Assembly (NCBI RefSeq): GCF_009026825.1
Contig: NZ_CP045032.1
Span: forward strand, 2,108,001-2,172,000
Source: Corynebacterium urogenitale
GTDB lineage: Bacteria; Actinomycetota; Actinomycetes; Mycobacteriales; Mycobacteriaceae
Direction: 5' to 3'
DNA length: 64,000 nucleotides
Position 1 is the stretch's first letter. Each line of letters begins with the position of its first letter. A model generated the notes under the pieces. It was given only the letters and a program-made list of their open reading frames with translations, ran no database searches and had not been told where the DNA came from. The position numbers and the translations under genes were made by a program. Shown in pieces: positions 8,040-17,301 of this stretch.

Positions 8040-8789
8040 CTAGTCGTCCTTGCCACGGATAGCGGCACGGGTGCGTTCCTTTGTGATGGCGGCCACAGCG
8101 GTGAGCGGGATGCCTGCAGGGCAAACATCGGCACACTCGCCGTACAGGGAGCAAGGACCGAAGGTCTCTTCCACCTTGTCGACCATCTTGCGGGCACGGC
8201 GGCCGCGCTCCTCACGACCCAGTGGGGACAGGGTCAGGTGCACCAACTTAGCGCCGGTGAACAGGTGAGCTGCACCATTCGGGCAGGCAGCCACACAAGC
8301 ACCACAGCCGATGCAGGCAGCGTGATCCAGAGCCTTCTCCGCGTCAGAGTGGTTAACGAGCATCTCGTCAGCGTCCGGTGCGGTACCAGCCATGACGGAA
8401 ATGAAGCCGCCCTGCTCCATCACGCGATCCAGTGCGGAGCGGTCCACGACCATGTCCTTGATCACTGGGTAGGCAGCGGAACGCAATGGCTCCAGCTTGA
8501 TGGTGTCGCCGTCCTTGAAGGACAGCAGGCGCTGCTGGCAGGCAGGCTTGTTCTTGTCTGGACCGTGTGGACGGTCGTTGACCATCAGGCCACAGGTGCC
8601 ACAGATACCCTCACGGCAGTCAGATGCGAAAGCGAACGCTTCCTTACCTTCCTCAACGTAACGGTTGTTGACGTGGTCCAGCAGCTCCAGGATGGACATC
8701 TGCGGTGCGGCGTCGTCTACGTCGACGGACTCGAAGTGGCCTTCGGCGTTCGGGCCCGACTGACGCCAGATTTCAAGATGCAGTTTCAT
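8040..8789 (-). CDS. sdhB: Succinate dehydrogenase iron-sulfur subunit
   Basis: The 249-residue protein carries the three expected cluster motifs. A [2Fe-2S] ferredoxin motif is CREGICGTCGLMVND, and two further Cys sets, CIGCGACVAACPNG and CSLYGECADVCPAGIP, bind the other centres. It passes electrons from the flavoprotein SdhA to the cytochrome b subunit. The start overlaps the sdhA stop as TAATG, so translation is coupled. The order sdhC-sdhA-sdhB is typical of this genus. Confidence 0.97.
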   Translation of the reverse strand: MKLHLEIWRQSGPNAEGHFESVDVDDAAPQMSILELLDHVNNRYVEEGKEAFAFASDCREGICGTCGLMVNDRPHGPDKNKPACQQRLLSFKDGDTIKLEPLRSAAYPVIKDMVVDRSALDRVMEQGGFISVMAGTAPDADEMLVNHSDAEKALDHAACIGCGACVAACPNGAAHLFTGAKLVHLTLSPLGREERGRRARKMVDKVEETFGPCSLYGECADVCPAGIPLTAVAAITKERTRAAIRGKDD

Positions 8790-10822
8790 TACTTGTAATT
8801 CCTTGTCATCAGCGGGATCTTGTCGAAGTACAGCGGCTCAGAGTGGCGCACGAACTTGTTCGGGCCGTCTGGCTGCCAAGCGGAGACGAAGCACCAGTTG
8901 TCATCGTCACGCTCTGCCTCGCCATCCTCGGACAGGTGGTCATCGCGGTAGTGGGCGCCACAGGACTCGTCGCGGTCTAGGGCGTCGACGCACATGAGCT
9001 CACCCAGGTCCAGGTAGTCAGCAACGCGGGTTGCGTACTCCAGGGTCTGGTTCATGTAGTCGGTGCCACCTGGGATGTGGACGTTCGCCCAGAAGTCCTC
9101 GCGCAGGGCGCGGATCTTCTCGATGCCGGACTTCATGTCCTCGACATTGCGGGACACGCCACAGGAGAAGTACAGGATCTCACCGAGCTGGCGGTGGTAG
9201 TACTCCGGACCGTGTGGGTTGTCGCCCTTGATGTTCATGATGCGGTCGTAGCGAGCCTGAGCACGCTCGAGCGCCTCCTTAGCTACCGGGGAATCAGCAT
9301 CCGGAATCGGCTGGCCCAGCAGTGGAGCCAGGTAGTTCGGGATGGTGAACGGCAGGGTGAACCAGCCCTCGACGGAGGAGGACAGCAGGGAGTTTGCACC
9401 CAAACGGTTCGCACCGTGGTACATCCAGGAGGACTCACCGGAGCAGAACAGACCCTTGATGGAGGTCATCTCGTTGAAGTCCGTCCACAGGCCACCCATG
9501 GTGTAGTGGCAGGTTGGGGCGATACGCATCGGGGTCTCGTAAGCGGACTCACCGATGGCCTCTTCGTACATCTGGATGAGGTTGGAGTAACGCTCACGGA
9601 TGGTGTCCTTACCCAGGCGCTTGATGGCGTCTCCCAGGTCGAGGTACACGGAGTTCTTCATCGGGCCAACGCCGTAGCCGGCGTTGATCTGCTGCGCGTT
9701 CGCACGGGATGCAATATCGCGTGGCACCAGGTTGCCGAAGGCCGGGTAGCGGCGCTCCAAGAAGTAGTCGCGCTCCTCCTCAGGAATCTGGTTTGGATCG
9801 CGGTCGTCGCCCTTCTTCTTCGGAGTCCAGATGCGGCCGTCGTTACGCAGGGACTCGGACATCAGAATGGTCTTGGACTGCCACGTGGAGTTCACCGGAA
9901 GACCGGTTGGGTGGAACTGCACGAAGGATGGGGAAGCCATGTAGGCGCCCAGCTCGTACGCACGCATGATGGCGGAAGCGTTGGAGTTCTTCGCCAGGGT
10001 GGACATGTGGTACACGTTGCCGTAACCGCCGGTGGCCAGCACGGTGGCGTGGCCGGTGTGAGCCTTCAGCTCGCCGGTGATGAGGTTACGGGTGATGATG
10101 CCCTGGCAGACACCGTCCTCAACGATGAGGTCCACCAGGTCGGAGTGGGTGAAGATCTCAACGTTGCCGGCACCGATCTGGCGGTACAGGGCGGAGGTGG
10201 TGGCCAGCTGCAGCTGCTGACCCGTTTGGCCACGGGTGTAGTAGGTGCGGGAGACCTGCACACCACCGAAGGAACGGGTGGCGAGGGTGCCGCCGTACTC
10301 ACGGGAGAACGGTGCGCCCACAGCGTTCATGTGGTCGATGACCTTCGGGGACTCCATAGCCAGGCGCCAGCAGTCGTTCTCGCGGCAGCGGTAGTCGCCG
10401 CCCTTCACGGTGTCCTTGGCGTGCAGGTAGGTGGAGTCGTTATCCAGCTTCTTACCGCGGGAGGAGTTCACACCACCCTGTGCGGCGATGGAGTGCGCAC
10501 GGCGTGGGGAATCGTGGTAGGTGAAGACCTTGACGTCGTAGCCAAGCTCACCGAGTGCCGCGGCAGCAGCGCCACCGGCCAGGCCGGTGCCAACGATGAG
10601 GATGCGGAACTTCGCACGGTTCAGCGGGGAGACCATGCCGAAGTGCTCCTTGGCGTACTTCCACTGCTGATCCTGGCCGACGGCGTGAGGGGCGTTGTCC
10701 TTGAGGACCTTACCGATGGTCACGCCTGGAACGACGGAGTCAGGAGCCGTGAAGGCTGCCACTGCCTCGTCGTAGTTAAAGTCCGCGGTCTGATTGTGCG
10801 GGTGATTGGTGATTGCGCTCAT
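8789..10822 (-). CDS. sdhA: Succinate dehydrogenase flavoprotein subunit
   Basis: This 677-residue protein oxidises succinate to fumarate in the TCA cycle. An N-terminal dinucleotide-binding segment (ILIVGTGLAGGAAAAALGEL, about residues 74-93) is followed by AHSIAAQGGVNSSRG, which contains the His that carries covalent FAD. Substrate-site features include FVQFHPTGLP and the Arg-containing MRIAPTCHYTMGGLWTD. The capping-domain end (CGAHYRDDH) is also present. It is somewhat longer than enterobacterial SdhA, as is usual for the actinobacterial/Bacillus-like type with one cytochrome subunit. A clear Shine-Dalgarno sequence (GAAGGAGAG) precedes the ATG. sdhC lies 25 bases upstream. Confidence 0.97.
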   Translation of the reverse strand: MSAITNHPHNQTADFNYDEAVAAFTAPDSVVPGVTIGKVLKDNAPHAVGQDQQWKYAKEHFGMVSPLNRAKFRILIVGTGLAGGAAAAALGELGYDVKVFTYHDSPRRAHSIAAQGGVNSSRGKKLDNDSTYLHAKDTVKGGDYRCRENDCWRLAMESPKVIDHMNAVGAPFSREYGGTLATRSFGGVQVSRTYYTRGQTGQQLQLATTSALYRQIGAGNVEIFTHSDLVDLIVEDGVCQGIITRNLITGELKAHTGHATVLATGGYGNVYHMSTLAKNSNASAIMRAYELGAYMASPSFVQFHPTGLPVNSTWQSKTILMSESLRNDGRIWTPKKKGDDRDPNQIPEEERDYFLERRYPAFGNLVPRDIASRANAQQINAGYGVGPMKNSVYLDLGDAIKRLGKDTIRERYSNLIQMYEEAIGESAYETPMRIAPTCHYTMGGLWTDFNEMTSIKGLFCSGESSWMYHGANRLGANSLLSSSVEGWFTLPFTIPNYLAPLLGQPIPDADSPVAKEALERAQARYDRIMNIKGDNPHGPEYYHRQLGEILYFSCGVSRNVEDMKSGIEKIRALREDFWANVHIPGGTDYMNQTLEYATRVADYLDLGELMCVDALDRDESCGAHYRDDHLSEDGEAERDDDNWCFVSAWQPDGPNKFVRHSEPLYFDKIPLMTRNYK

Positions 10823-10847
10823 ATCTACTCTCCTTCAGACTCGCAAA

Positions 10848-11636
10848 CTAGTGGCCTGCGGCAGGTACGAATGGCACCTGATCGACGAGCCCGAACATAA
10901 CGGCCAGTGGGATGGAGATGTTGCCGATCATGATGATGGCCGGCAGCAGGTAGGACACCCATAGCACGATCTGGCGGGTGCGGTGACCCGTGATGCCCAG
11001 ATCAGAGGATGCGGTCCAGATACCGTGGGACAGGTGCAGGAACAGGATCACCATTGCCAGCACGTAGAAGATCGCAACACCCGGACGGGAGAAGGATTCC
11101 ACCAGGTTCTGGTAGGCAGCGTGAGAGCCGTCCACTGGGCCCTGGAAATCACCTGGGGCAGCGGGCTGCGCGCCGAGGGTCAGGTCCAGCAGGTGGAAGA
11201 TGATGAACAGCAGCAGCACGATGCCGGTGACCGGCATGGAGCGTGCGGTAAAGGTGTTCCAGCTGGACACCATCTTCTTGCGCTTGAAGCGGCCACGGGA
11301 CTTGTGGGCGCGGCCGACCAGCGCGAATGCACAATAGACGTGGAGCACCAGTGCTACGAGCAGCACGATGCGTGCGAGCCACAGGAAGGACTCGTGTGGC
11401 AGCAGTGGGTAGCCGAATTCACGCAGGAAATCGGCGTAGGAGTTGAAGGACTCGGCACCCATGTAAACCTTCAGGTTACCGAGCATGTGTACGAGGACGA
11501 AGAGGCCGAAGATGATGCCCGTGATGGCCATCGTCAGCTTCATAGCCCAAGATGGGAAGCCTGGCTTTTCGCGCAGTGGCTTAGTGTTTATTTTTCCGTG
11601 AGCAATTGCCTCACGGTCGTCATATTTAACAGTCAT
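10848..11636 (-). CDS. sdhC: Succinate dehydrogenase cytochrome b subunit
   Basis: The 262-residue protein has five membrane segments, as in the single-subunit B-type anchors that bind two haems. Candidate haem-ligand His residues lie in FVLVHMLGN, VLHVYCAF, LFIIFHLLDL and LFLHLSHGIW. It hands electrons to menaquinone. It opens the sdhCAB operon and has a GGAGG Shine-Dalgarno sequence. A perfect GlxR-type operator lies 120 bases upstream, so cAMP-GlxR control is likely. The RamB gene, adjacent to sdh in C. glutamicum as I recall, is 19 kb away here. Confidence 0.95.
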   Translation of the reverse strand: MTVKYDDREAIAHGKINTKPLREKPGFPSWAMKLTMAITGIIFGLFVLVHMLGNLKVYMGAESFNSYADFLREFGYPLLPHESFLWLARIVLLVALVLHVYCAFALVGRAHKSRGRFKRKKMVSSWNTFTARSMPVTGIVLLLFIIFHLLDLTLGAQPAAPGDFQGPVDGSHAAYQNLVESFSRPGVAIFYVLAMVILFLHLSHGIWTASSDLGITGHRTRQIVLWVSYLLPAIIMIGNISIPLAVMFGLVDQVPFVPAAGH

Positions 11637-11755
11637 GGCACCTCCAGTGTCATGGCTACTTTAAGGCTTAGACTGTTCGACTCACTAGTTCACAACCGTT
11701 AGCAGAGACCACTTACACCCCGTTAAGGGGGAATTTTAAATAATCCATTAAATTA

Positions 11756-11771
11756 TGTGAACCAGATCACA
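11756..11771. promoter_or_regulatory. Perfect GlxR (CRP-type) operator upstream of sdhC
   Basis: TGTGAACCAGATCACA matches the consensus TGTGA-N6-TCACA without mismatch. It sits between the GH65 terminator and sdhC, 120 bases before the sdhC start. In C. glutamicum, GlxR is the cAMP-responsive global regulator and sdhCAB is among its targets (from memory). The same window encodes a class III adenylate cyclase. Repression versus activation cannot be told from the sequence. Confidence 0.85.
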
Positions 11772-11805
11772 TCAGCTCGCGTATTTCTGCAATATTCACG
11801 TTGCG

Positions 11806-11829
11806 AAAAGGGCGCCCCCAAGGGCGCCC
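11806..11829 (-). terminator. Intrinsic terminator after the GH65 gene
   Basis: On the minus strand, GGGCGCCC-TTGG-GGGCGCCC is followed directly by TTTT. The perfect 8-bp stem lies 24 bases beyond the GH65 stop. It separates the phosphorylase transcript from the sdh promoter region. Confidence 0.85.
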
Positions 11830-11853
11830 GAACATGCGGTTTTAGTGCTTTAG

Positions 11854-14499
11854 TTAGCTCTTTTCCTTCCGCCCGAAAGAGGCGTGCTCGCCGCGTTCAT
11901 CTTCCTTCTTCGCACGCTCTGCCAACCGGTCCGATGTCGCTGCGTCGTCGCCCAATTGGGTATCGCCCTTGACAAATACGGGTTCCTCCCCAACGATCAC
12001 GCTCTCGCCCATGACCCAGATCGGACCAACTCGGTGATCGCCCTCGGCCACCTTCAATTCGACGCCATCAGGCTGCACCTTCACGAGGATCCGAACACCG
12101 TGCAGCGTGATCGTGTACTCGAGGTAATCCCAATCCTCCGGCAGACGCGGGTTAATGGAGAACTGGCCGTAGTAGTCGCGCAGACCACCGAAGCCGAACG
12201 TCAGCGCCGTCCACACGCCACCACAGGATGCGATGTGCACGCCGTCTTGGGTGTTGCCGTGCAGGTTGGCGAGATCCACGAACAGACCCGTGTGGAAGAA
12301 GTGCGCCGCTTTGTCCCGGTATCCCAGCTCCGCAGCCATGATCGACTGCACCACTGCCGACAGGGTGGAATCGCCGGTGGTGAGACGATCGTAGTAGTCG
12401 TAGTCCGCCCGCTTGTGCTCGGTGGAGAAGGTCTGCCCCTGGAGGAACAACGCCAGTACCACGTCGGCCTGCTTGACCACCTGGTAACGGTAGATCGTCA
12501 GCGGGTGGTAGTGCAGCAGCAGCGGGCGCTTGGCCTCACCATTCGGATCATCGAGGTTCCACACCTCGCGCTGCAGGAACTGATCGTCCTGCGGGTTCAT
12601 GCCCAATTCCTCATTGAACGGAATGTACATGCAGTCCGCAGCCTTCACCCACAGCTCCAGCTCCCGGTCGGACAGCTTCTCGCTCTTGACCAGGTTCTTG
12701 TAAGCCTCCGGGCGATCCTCCTGCATCTGCTTGACCACGCTGGCGGCCACGCGCAGGTTGTACTGCGCCATGACGTTTGTATACAGGTTGTTGTTCACCA
12801 CGGTGGTGTACTCATCCGGCCCCGTCACAGAGTGGATCTCGAAGCAATCGCCAGACTTGTTGAAGAAGCCCAGGGACATCCAGAAACGCGCCGTGCCGAC
12901 GAGGATATGAATACCCTGCTCCAGCAGGAAGTCCGTGTCCCCCGTGGCGTACACGTACTTCATCAACGCAAACGCGATATCCGCGTCGATGTGATACTGC
13001 GCCGTACCTGCCGCGTAGTAGGCGGAAGATTCCTGGCCATTGATGGTGCGCCACGGGAACAGCACACCATCATGGGACAGCTCAAGCGCACGCTGCTTCG
13101 CCGCCGGCAGCATGTCATGGCGGAAGCGCAACGCATTACGCGCAAACATGGGGTTGGTGTAGCTGAGGAACGGCAGCACGTAGATTTCCGTATCCCAGAA
13201 GTAATGGCCGCCATAACCGGAACCGGTCATGCCCTTCGCCGGCACGCCGGAGGTCTCCGCACGGGCAGAGGCCTGCACCAGCTGGAACAGGTTCCAGCGC
13301 ACCGCCTGCTGCAACTCCGGGCGACCGCCAATCTTCACATCGGAACGCTCCCAGAAGCGGGCGAGCCACTCCGCCTGATTAATCACCAGGTTGCGGAAAC
13401 CCACCGACTTCGCACGGTTGATCGTGCGAGCACAGCGGAAGCCCAGCTCCTGTGGTGCCACATGGCGAGAAGAGTGGTAGCTGACAAACTTCTCCAGACG
13501 CAGCTTCAGGCCCTTCTTGCCATTGATGTGATAGGTCACACGGGCCACGTCATCCTCGACCTCCGTGGTGATCTCCACGCCGGAATCCTCACCGGACTCC
13601 GGGTTGTACAGGTCTAGGACATGGTCCATGGACGCAGCGACGGTCATGCCAGAGTGGTTGATCTGGTAGCCCAAAGTCGCACGCTCTGGCTCCGGCTGCG
13701 AGCGGTACTTCGGCAGGAATACCCTCTCCACAAACTCCTCACCGCGGCGGGGGTCAAAGCCCTCCTCGGCAGCCTCGCGGGCATTATTGTCCGGGAACTC
13801 CCCCTCGCCATCTTCGCGGTTAAGCAGCTGGGAACTAATGACCACTGCGGCGTCGTCATCCAAGAGCTCGACTTCTAGGCTCATGATTGCCAGGTGACGC
13901 TCCTGAAAGCTCACCATGCGCTCAGAGGTGACGCGCACGCGCTTGCCACCCGGAGTGCGCCACACCAGGTCGCGGCGCAGCACGCCCTCGCGGAAGTCCA
14001 GGCTGCGCTTGTAATCAGTAACCTCGGCATTACCCAGGCGCAGCGGCTCGTCGTCAATGTAGAGGCGCATCGCCTTGGCATCCGGCACACTCACAATGCC
14101 CTGACCCGCACGTGCCAGACCGTAGGCATCCTCCGCGTGCTGGATATTCCAGGTCTCATGCACACCATTAATGAAGGTGCCGTGCTTGGAGGAATCGCGC
14201 CCCTCCTCCGGATTGCCGCGCAAGCCCAAGTAACCATTCGAGAGGGCGAAGAGTGTCTCGGAAACCCCCAGGTCCATGCGGTTGGGCTTAGTTTCAATCA
14301 GCGCCCATTCGTCCACCGGGTTGTTCTCCCGATCGATCTCCTCCAACGGATTGACGCTGTAGTGCTTCCAGTCCGCGCGGAAGTCCTCATCGGCCAGGTT
14401 GCCGCCGTTAATTGGGCGGTACGGGCCGTGAATCTTGCCTTCACGCCGCTGTGTCAGGAATGCTTCCAGCTGTTTCCTGGACTTATCGCTCAGCGTCAT
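11854..14499 (-). CDS. Glycoside hydrolase family 65 (disaccharide phosphorylase type)
   Basis: This 881-residue protein belongs to GH65, which contains maltose, trehalose and kojibiose phosphorylases that release beta-glucose 1-phosphate. The family start ETLFALSNGYLGLRGNPEEG appears only after about 80 residues, so there is an N-terminal extension. Central signatures are GYGGHYFWDTEIYVLPF and GVLFPWRTINGQESS. The catalytic Glu sits in SVTGPDEYTTVVNNNLYTN. The active site is intact. The Shine-Dalgarno sequence AAGGAG lies seven bases before the ATG. A beta-phosphoglucomutase-like HAD protein is encoded upstream on the same strand, as in the mycobacterial Rv3400-Rv3401 pair. Together they would convert a disaccharide to glucose 6-phosphate. 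Which disaccharide is used cannot be read from the sequence. Confidence 0.9.
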   Translation of the reverse strand: MTLSDKSRKQLEAFLTQRREGKIHGPYRPINGGNLADEDFRADWKHYSVNPLEEIDRENNPVDEWALIETKPNRMDLGVSETLFALSNGYLGLRGNPEEGRDSSKHGTFINGVHETWNIQHAEDAYGLARAGQGIVSVPDAKAMRLYIDDEPLRLGNAEVTDYKRSLDFREGVLRRDLVWRTPGGKRVRVTSERMVSFQERHLAIMSLEVELLDDDAAVVISSQLLNREDGEGEFPDNNAREAAEEGFDPRRGEEFVERVFLPKYRSQPEPERATLGYQINHSGMTVAASMDHVLDLYNPESGEDSGVEITTEVEDDVARVTYHINGKKGLKLRLEKFVSYHSSRHVAPQELGFRCARTINRAKSVGFRNLVINQAEWLARFWERSDVKIGGRPELQQAVRWNLFQLVQASARAETSGVPAKGMTGSGYGGHYFWDTEIYVLPFLSYTNPMFARNALRFRHDMLPAAKQRALELSHDGVLFPWRTINGQESSAYYAAGTAQYHIDADIAFALMKYVYATGDTDFLLEQGIHILVGTARFWMSLGFFNKSGDCFEIHSVTGPDEYTTVVNNNLYTNVMAQYNLRVAASVVKQMQEDRPEAYKNLVKSEKLSDRELELWVKAADCMYIPFNEELGMNPQDDQFLQREVWNLDDPNGEAKRPLLLHYHPLTIYRYQVVKQADVVLALFLQGQTFSTEHKRADYDYYDRLTTGDSTLSAVVQSIMAAELGYRDKAAHFFHTGLFVDLANLHGNTQDGVHIASCGGVWTALTFGFGGLRDYYGQFSINPRLPEDWDYLEYTITLHGVRILVKVQPDGVELKVAEGDHRVGPIWVMGESVIVGEEPVFVKGDTQLGDDAATSDRLAERAKKEDERGEHASFGRKEKS

Positions 14500-14664
14500 C
14501 CGCCAGCTCCTTCACGCTAAAAATCTTCTCTAGAGGGTCGGTTTACGTATCTATATGTGGAGACTAAGTCTTCGTATTAAGAGATTAAGGGTTCAAAAGA
14601 CAGCCCGCCCGGTAGGGCAATAAGGGCGAAACCCACCGGTGCAGACCCCGGCAACCACGAGGGG

Positions 14665-15447
14665 TCAGAGTAGTTCCGCAAGGTCGGAAACCACAACATC
14701 GGCGCCGGCCTTTTTCAACGCCTCTACTCCGGTACCGCGATCCACACCGAGAACCAGGCCGAAGCCGCCGGCCTTTCCACTCGCGACGCCACTCGTCGCG
14801 TCCTCGATCACCACCGCATCCTCGGGCTTTGCACCACTCAACTCCGCGCCATACAGGTACGTATCCGGCGCGGGCTTGCCCGGCAGCTCACGCTCAGTGG
14901 CGACAATGCCATCGACAATCACGGGGAAGCGATCGAGCAGGCCAGCGGCGTCGAGCACCGGACGAGCATTCTTAGACGAGCTAACAATCGCCAACGCCGG
15001 CACCTGCTCCCCCGCCTCCGCCTTCGCCCGAATAGCATCCAACAACTGAACCGAGCCAGGGTACGCATCCACGCCCTCGGCAACGAGCTTGAGGAAATCC
15101 TCATTCTTACGGGCACCCAGACCATGAATGGTATCCACGTCTGCGGAATCATCCGGGTGGCCGATATCCAGGTGAATGCCCCGACTCTCAAGCAGAGCGG
15201 CCACACCCTCATCGCGACGACGACCATCGAGGTAATCGAAGTAATCCTGTTCCACGTAATCGCGCGCGCCCTGCTTCTCCAGGAACGCACTGAACATTCT
15301 GCGCCAGGCTTCGCGGTGCAGATCAGCGGTCGGGGTAATCACACCATCGAGGTCGAACAGTAGCGCCCCGTAGCTCAGCAGTGGTTTATCCAGAGCAGTC
15401 ACAGCGGTTGGGTTCCTTCCCATCGCGATCAGAATCGTGTTCCCCAT
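14665..15447 (-). CDS. HAD-family beta-phosphoglucomutase-like hydrolase
   Basis: The 260-residue protein has the HAD nucleophile motif LLFDLDGVITPT (first Asp attacks, second acts as acid/base). Motif II is VSSSKNA. The lysine lies in LPGKPAPDTYLYG, and the acidic motif is AVVIEDATSGVASGKAGGF. The cap domain size suits a phosphoglucomutase or sugar phosphatase. It is upstream of the GH65 gene with a gap of 165 bases, so it may share a transcript. It probably acts on the beta-glucose 1-phosphate that GH65 makes. The start is uncertain: ATG 15447 is used here, while ATG 15423 (MGRNPTAV) is possible. Neither has a strong ribosome site. Confidence 0.85.
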   Translation of the reverse strand: MGNTILIAMGRNPTAVTALDKPLLSYGALLFDLDGVITPTADLHREAWRRMFSAFLEKQGARDYVEQDYFDYLDGRRRDEGVAALLESRGIHLDIGHPDDSADVDTIHGLGARKNEDFLKLVAEGVDAYPGSVQLLDAIRAKAEAGEQVPALAIVSSSKNARPVLDAAGLLDRFPVIVDGIVATERELPGKPAPDTYLYGAELSGAKPEDAVVIEDATSGVASGKAGGFGLVLGVDRGTGVEALKKAGADVVVSDLAELL

Positions 15448-15644
15448 AGTAATGATGTCTGACGCGACAGGTCGGGCCGGAAATACTCACGAAACACTTC
15501 AGGGGTAGCTCCGCCTGCAGCTAAACCCACCACTCAGCCCGCAGCTCAGCCACACACGAGCGCCCACGGCCGCACACGGGCCAGCTGCTAGGTCACGCTA
15601 CGCCTTGCCGCGGTCCACTGCCATGCCGCGATCAACTATCGGGT

Positions 15645-16766
15645 TCAGGCTTCATCAATGAAAGGGTAATCCGTGTACCCGCGCTCCCCACCCCTGTAAA
15701 ACGTGGAAGGATCCGGCTCATTGACACCCAGATTCTCCTCCCACCGGCGCGCAAGATCCGGATTAGCAATAAACATGCGGCCCACAGCCACAGCATCCGC
15801 ACGGCCAGAAGCCACAAGCTGCTCCGCCTCCTCGCGCTCCGTGATCTCAGCGAAACCACTATTGACGATCAAAGGCCCATCGAAACATTCACGGATCCAT
15901 GCCGGCAGGTCGCTGGTGGCGTCGACATCATGAGAATCCCCAACCCCCAACGCGTCCCTATGCAGCAGGGAAAGATACGCCAAGTCCAGGTCCGCCACGC
16001 CATCCAGCAACGCACCATAAGTCTCCAGCACATCCGCGCGATCCTCCTCCAACGCGCCCTGAATGTTGTGCTCCGGGCTGATACGCAGCGCCGTCCGCTC
16101 CGCGCCGATCTCCTCGGCAACCGCCCGCACAATCTCCACGACAAACCGCGCCCTGTGAGCCGCACTGCCTCCGTACTCATCCGTCCTCTTATTCGACGCC
16201 GGGCTGAGGAACTGATGCAGGAGATACCCATTAGCCCCATGGACCTCCACACCATCAATGCCCGCATCCACCGCTCGCCGGGCCGCTGCCACAAACTCAG
16301 AAACAACGCGCTGAAGGTCTTCCGCGGTAGCCTCCCGTGGGACGGGTCCGGGGAGCTTGCCATCGTAGGTGTAGAACTCGGTGCCGGAGGCGATGGCGCT
16401 CGGGGCAATGGGCTCCGCGCCACGGAGATTAGCTGGGTGGCCAATGCGGCCGCCCTGCATCACCTGAATGAACAGCACACCATTGTTGGCGTGCACCTCG
16501 TCGGCGACGCGGCGCCACGCATCGACATGATCCGCATTGGCAATGCCCGCTTGGCCTGGGAAAGTGCGGGATTCGAAGGTTGGGAAGGCCCCTTCCGTCA
16601 CGACGAGTCCGGCAGAGGCGCGCTGTGCGTAGTACTGGACGTGCAGGTCGGTGGGGGTGCCATCTTCGCCTGCACGTTGGCGGGTGAGGGCGGCCATTGT
16701 CAGGCGGTTAGTTAGGTCGTGTTGGCCTACTCGGACTGGGTCGTAAAGTGTCGTTCCGCTAGTCAT
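15645..16766 (-). CDS. Old Yellow Enzyme family NADPH:flavin oxidoreductase (alkene reductase)
   Basis: The protein of about 373 residues starts TLYDPVRVGQHDLTNRLTMAAL, typical of OYE. It contains the active-site segment GIDGVEVHGANGYLLHQFLS, the SNKRTDEYGGS loop, RISPEHNIQG, and a phosphate-binding C-terminal part (VNSGFAEITEREEAEQLVAS, then GRADAVAVGRMFIANPDLARR). These are FMN enzymes that reduce activated alkenes such as enones and nitro compounds; the true substrate is unknown. I placed the start at ATG 16766 because the 12 upstream codons do not resemble the family. It appears to be a single-gene unit. Confidence 0.9.
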   Translation of the reverse strand: MTSGTTLYDPVRVGQHDLTNRLTMAALTRQRAGEDGTPTDLHVQYYAQRASAGLVVTEGAFPTFESRTFPGQAGIANADHVDAWRRVADEVHANNGVLFIQVMQGGRIGHPANLRGAEPIAPSAIASGTEFYTYDGKLPGPVPREATAEDLQRVVSEFVAAARRAVDAGIDGVEVHGANGYLLHQFLSPASNKRTDEYGGSAAHRARFVVEIVRAVAEEIGAERTALRISPEHNIQGALEEDRADVLETYGALLDGVADLDLAYLSLLHRDALGVGDSHDVDATSDLPAWIRECFDGPLIVNSGFAEITEREEAEQLVASGRADAVAVGRMFIANPDLARRWEENLGVNEPDPSTFYRGGERGYTDYPFIDEA

Positions 16767-17301
16767 GCCAACCCAACGTACTCTTCTGCTGGGGGCTTTC
16801 ACTGGCGCGTTCGCTAGGGGCTTTCACCCTCCTGCAGAATCCGCGGGACTTTCCCCGTAAAAACGGCCAAAACCACCCATAACCCCCGCAGATTCCACAC
16901 AATCCAGACAGCCCCCGCGGATTCCGCGCGCCCTAGTTAGCCCCCAGGGATTTTGTTTGATTGAGGCGCAGTAGTGGGGAAGATGGACCCACATAGCCAG
17001 CGCCGAGACCCATTGCATGCAAAAGCACACGTAAAACGGGCGCCCACCACACGCAAAACACATGCTAAAGGGCGCCCATCACTTGCAATAGCGATGAACG
17101 CCCAATTTACCGGTGAGTGCTACCGGCGATCTCACCAGCGGTGGCAGAAAGCCTCACAGCACCGGAACCACAGAGAACAACTTTTCACGTAGCAAGGGCT
17201 AGGTACCGGCCAAGTGCCTACCACATGTCGGCAAACTACCCGACCTCACCGGCCAGGTACCGGCCACACAACCGGTTAGTCGCCAGTTGCAACTCGCTCA
17301 A
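16767..17301. other. 535-base gene-free region with short degenerate repeats
   Basis: No convincing gene is seen. A 79-codon frame at 16824-17063 (-) has no ribosome site and an atypical composition. The stretch contains three variants of CCCGCRGATTCC (near 16845, 16887 and 16914), two copies of GGGCGCCCAYCAC (near 17038 and 17077), and two of AGGTACCGGCCA-type words (near 17200 and 17257). The material looks like accumulated short repeats between the OYE gene and malate synthase 1. No promoter for the OYE gene is evident apart from a TACGTT box close to its start. Confidence 0.5.

Noticed and set aside
9077..10900. A 607-codon frame antisense to sdhA
   Set aside because: It is an effect of GC-rich codon bias on the complementary strand; sdhA is unmistakable and the antisense product has no known fold.
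16824..17063. A 79-codon Cys-rich frame in the spacer before the OYE gene
   Set aside because: Composition and codon use are not protein-like, no ribosome site is present, and the DNA consists of short repeats.
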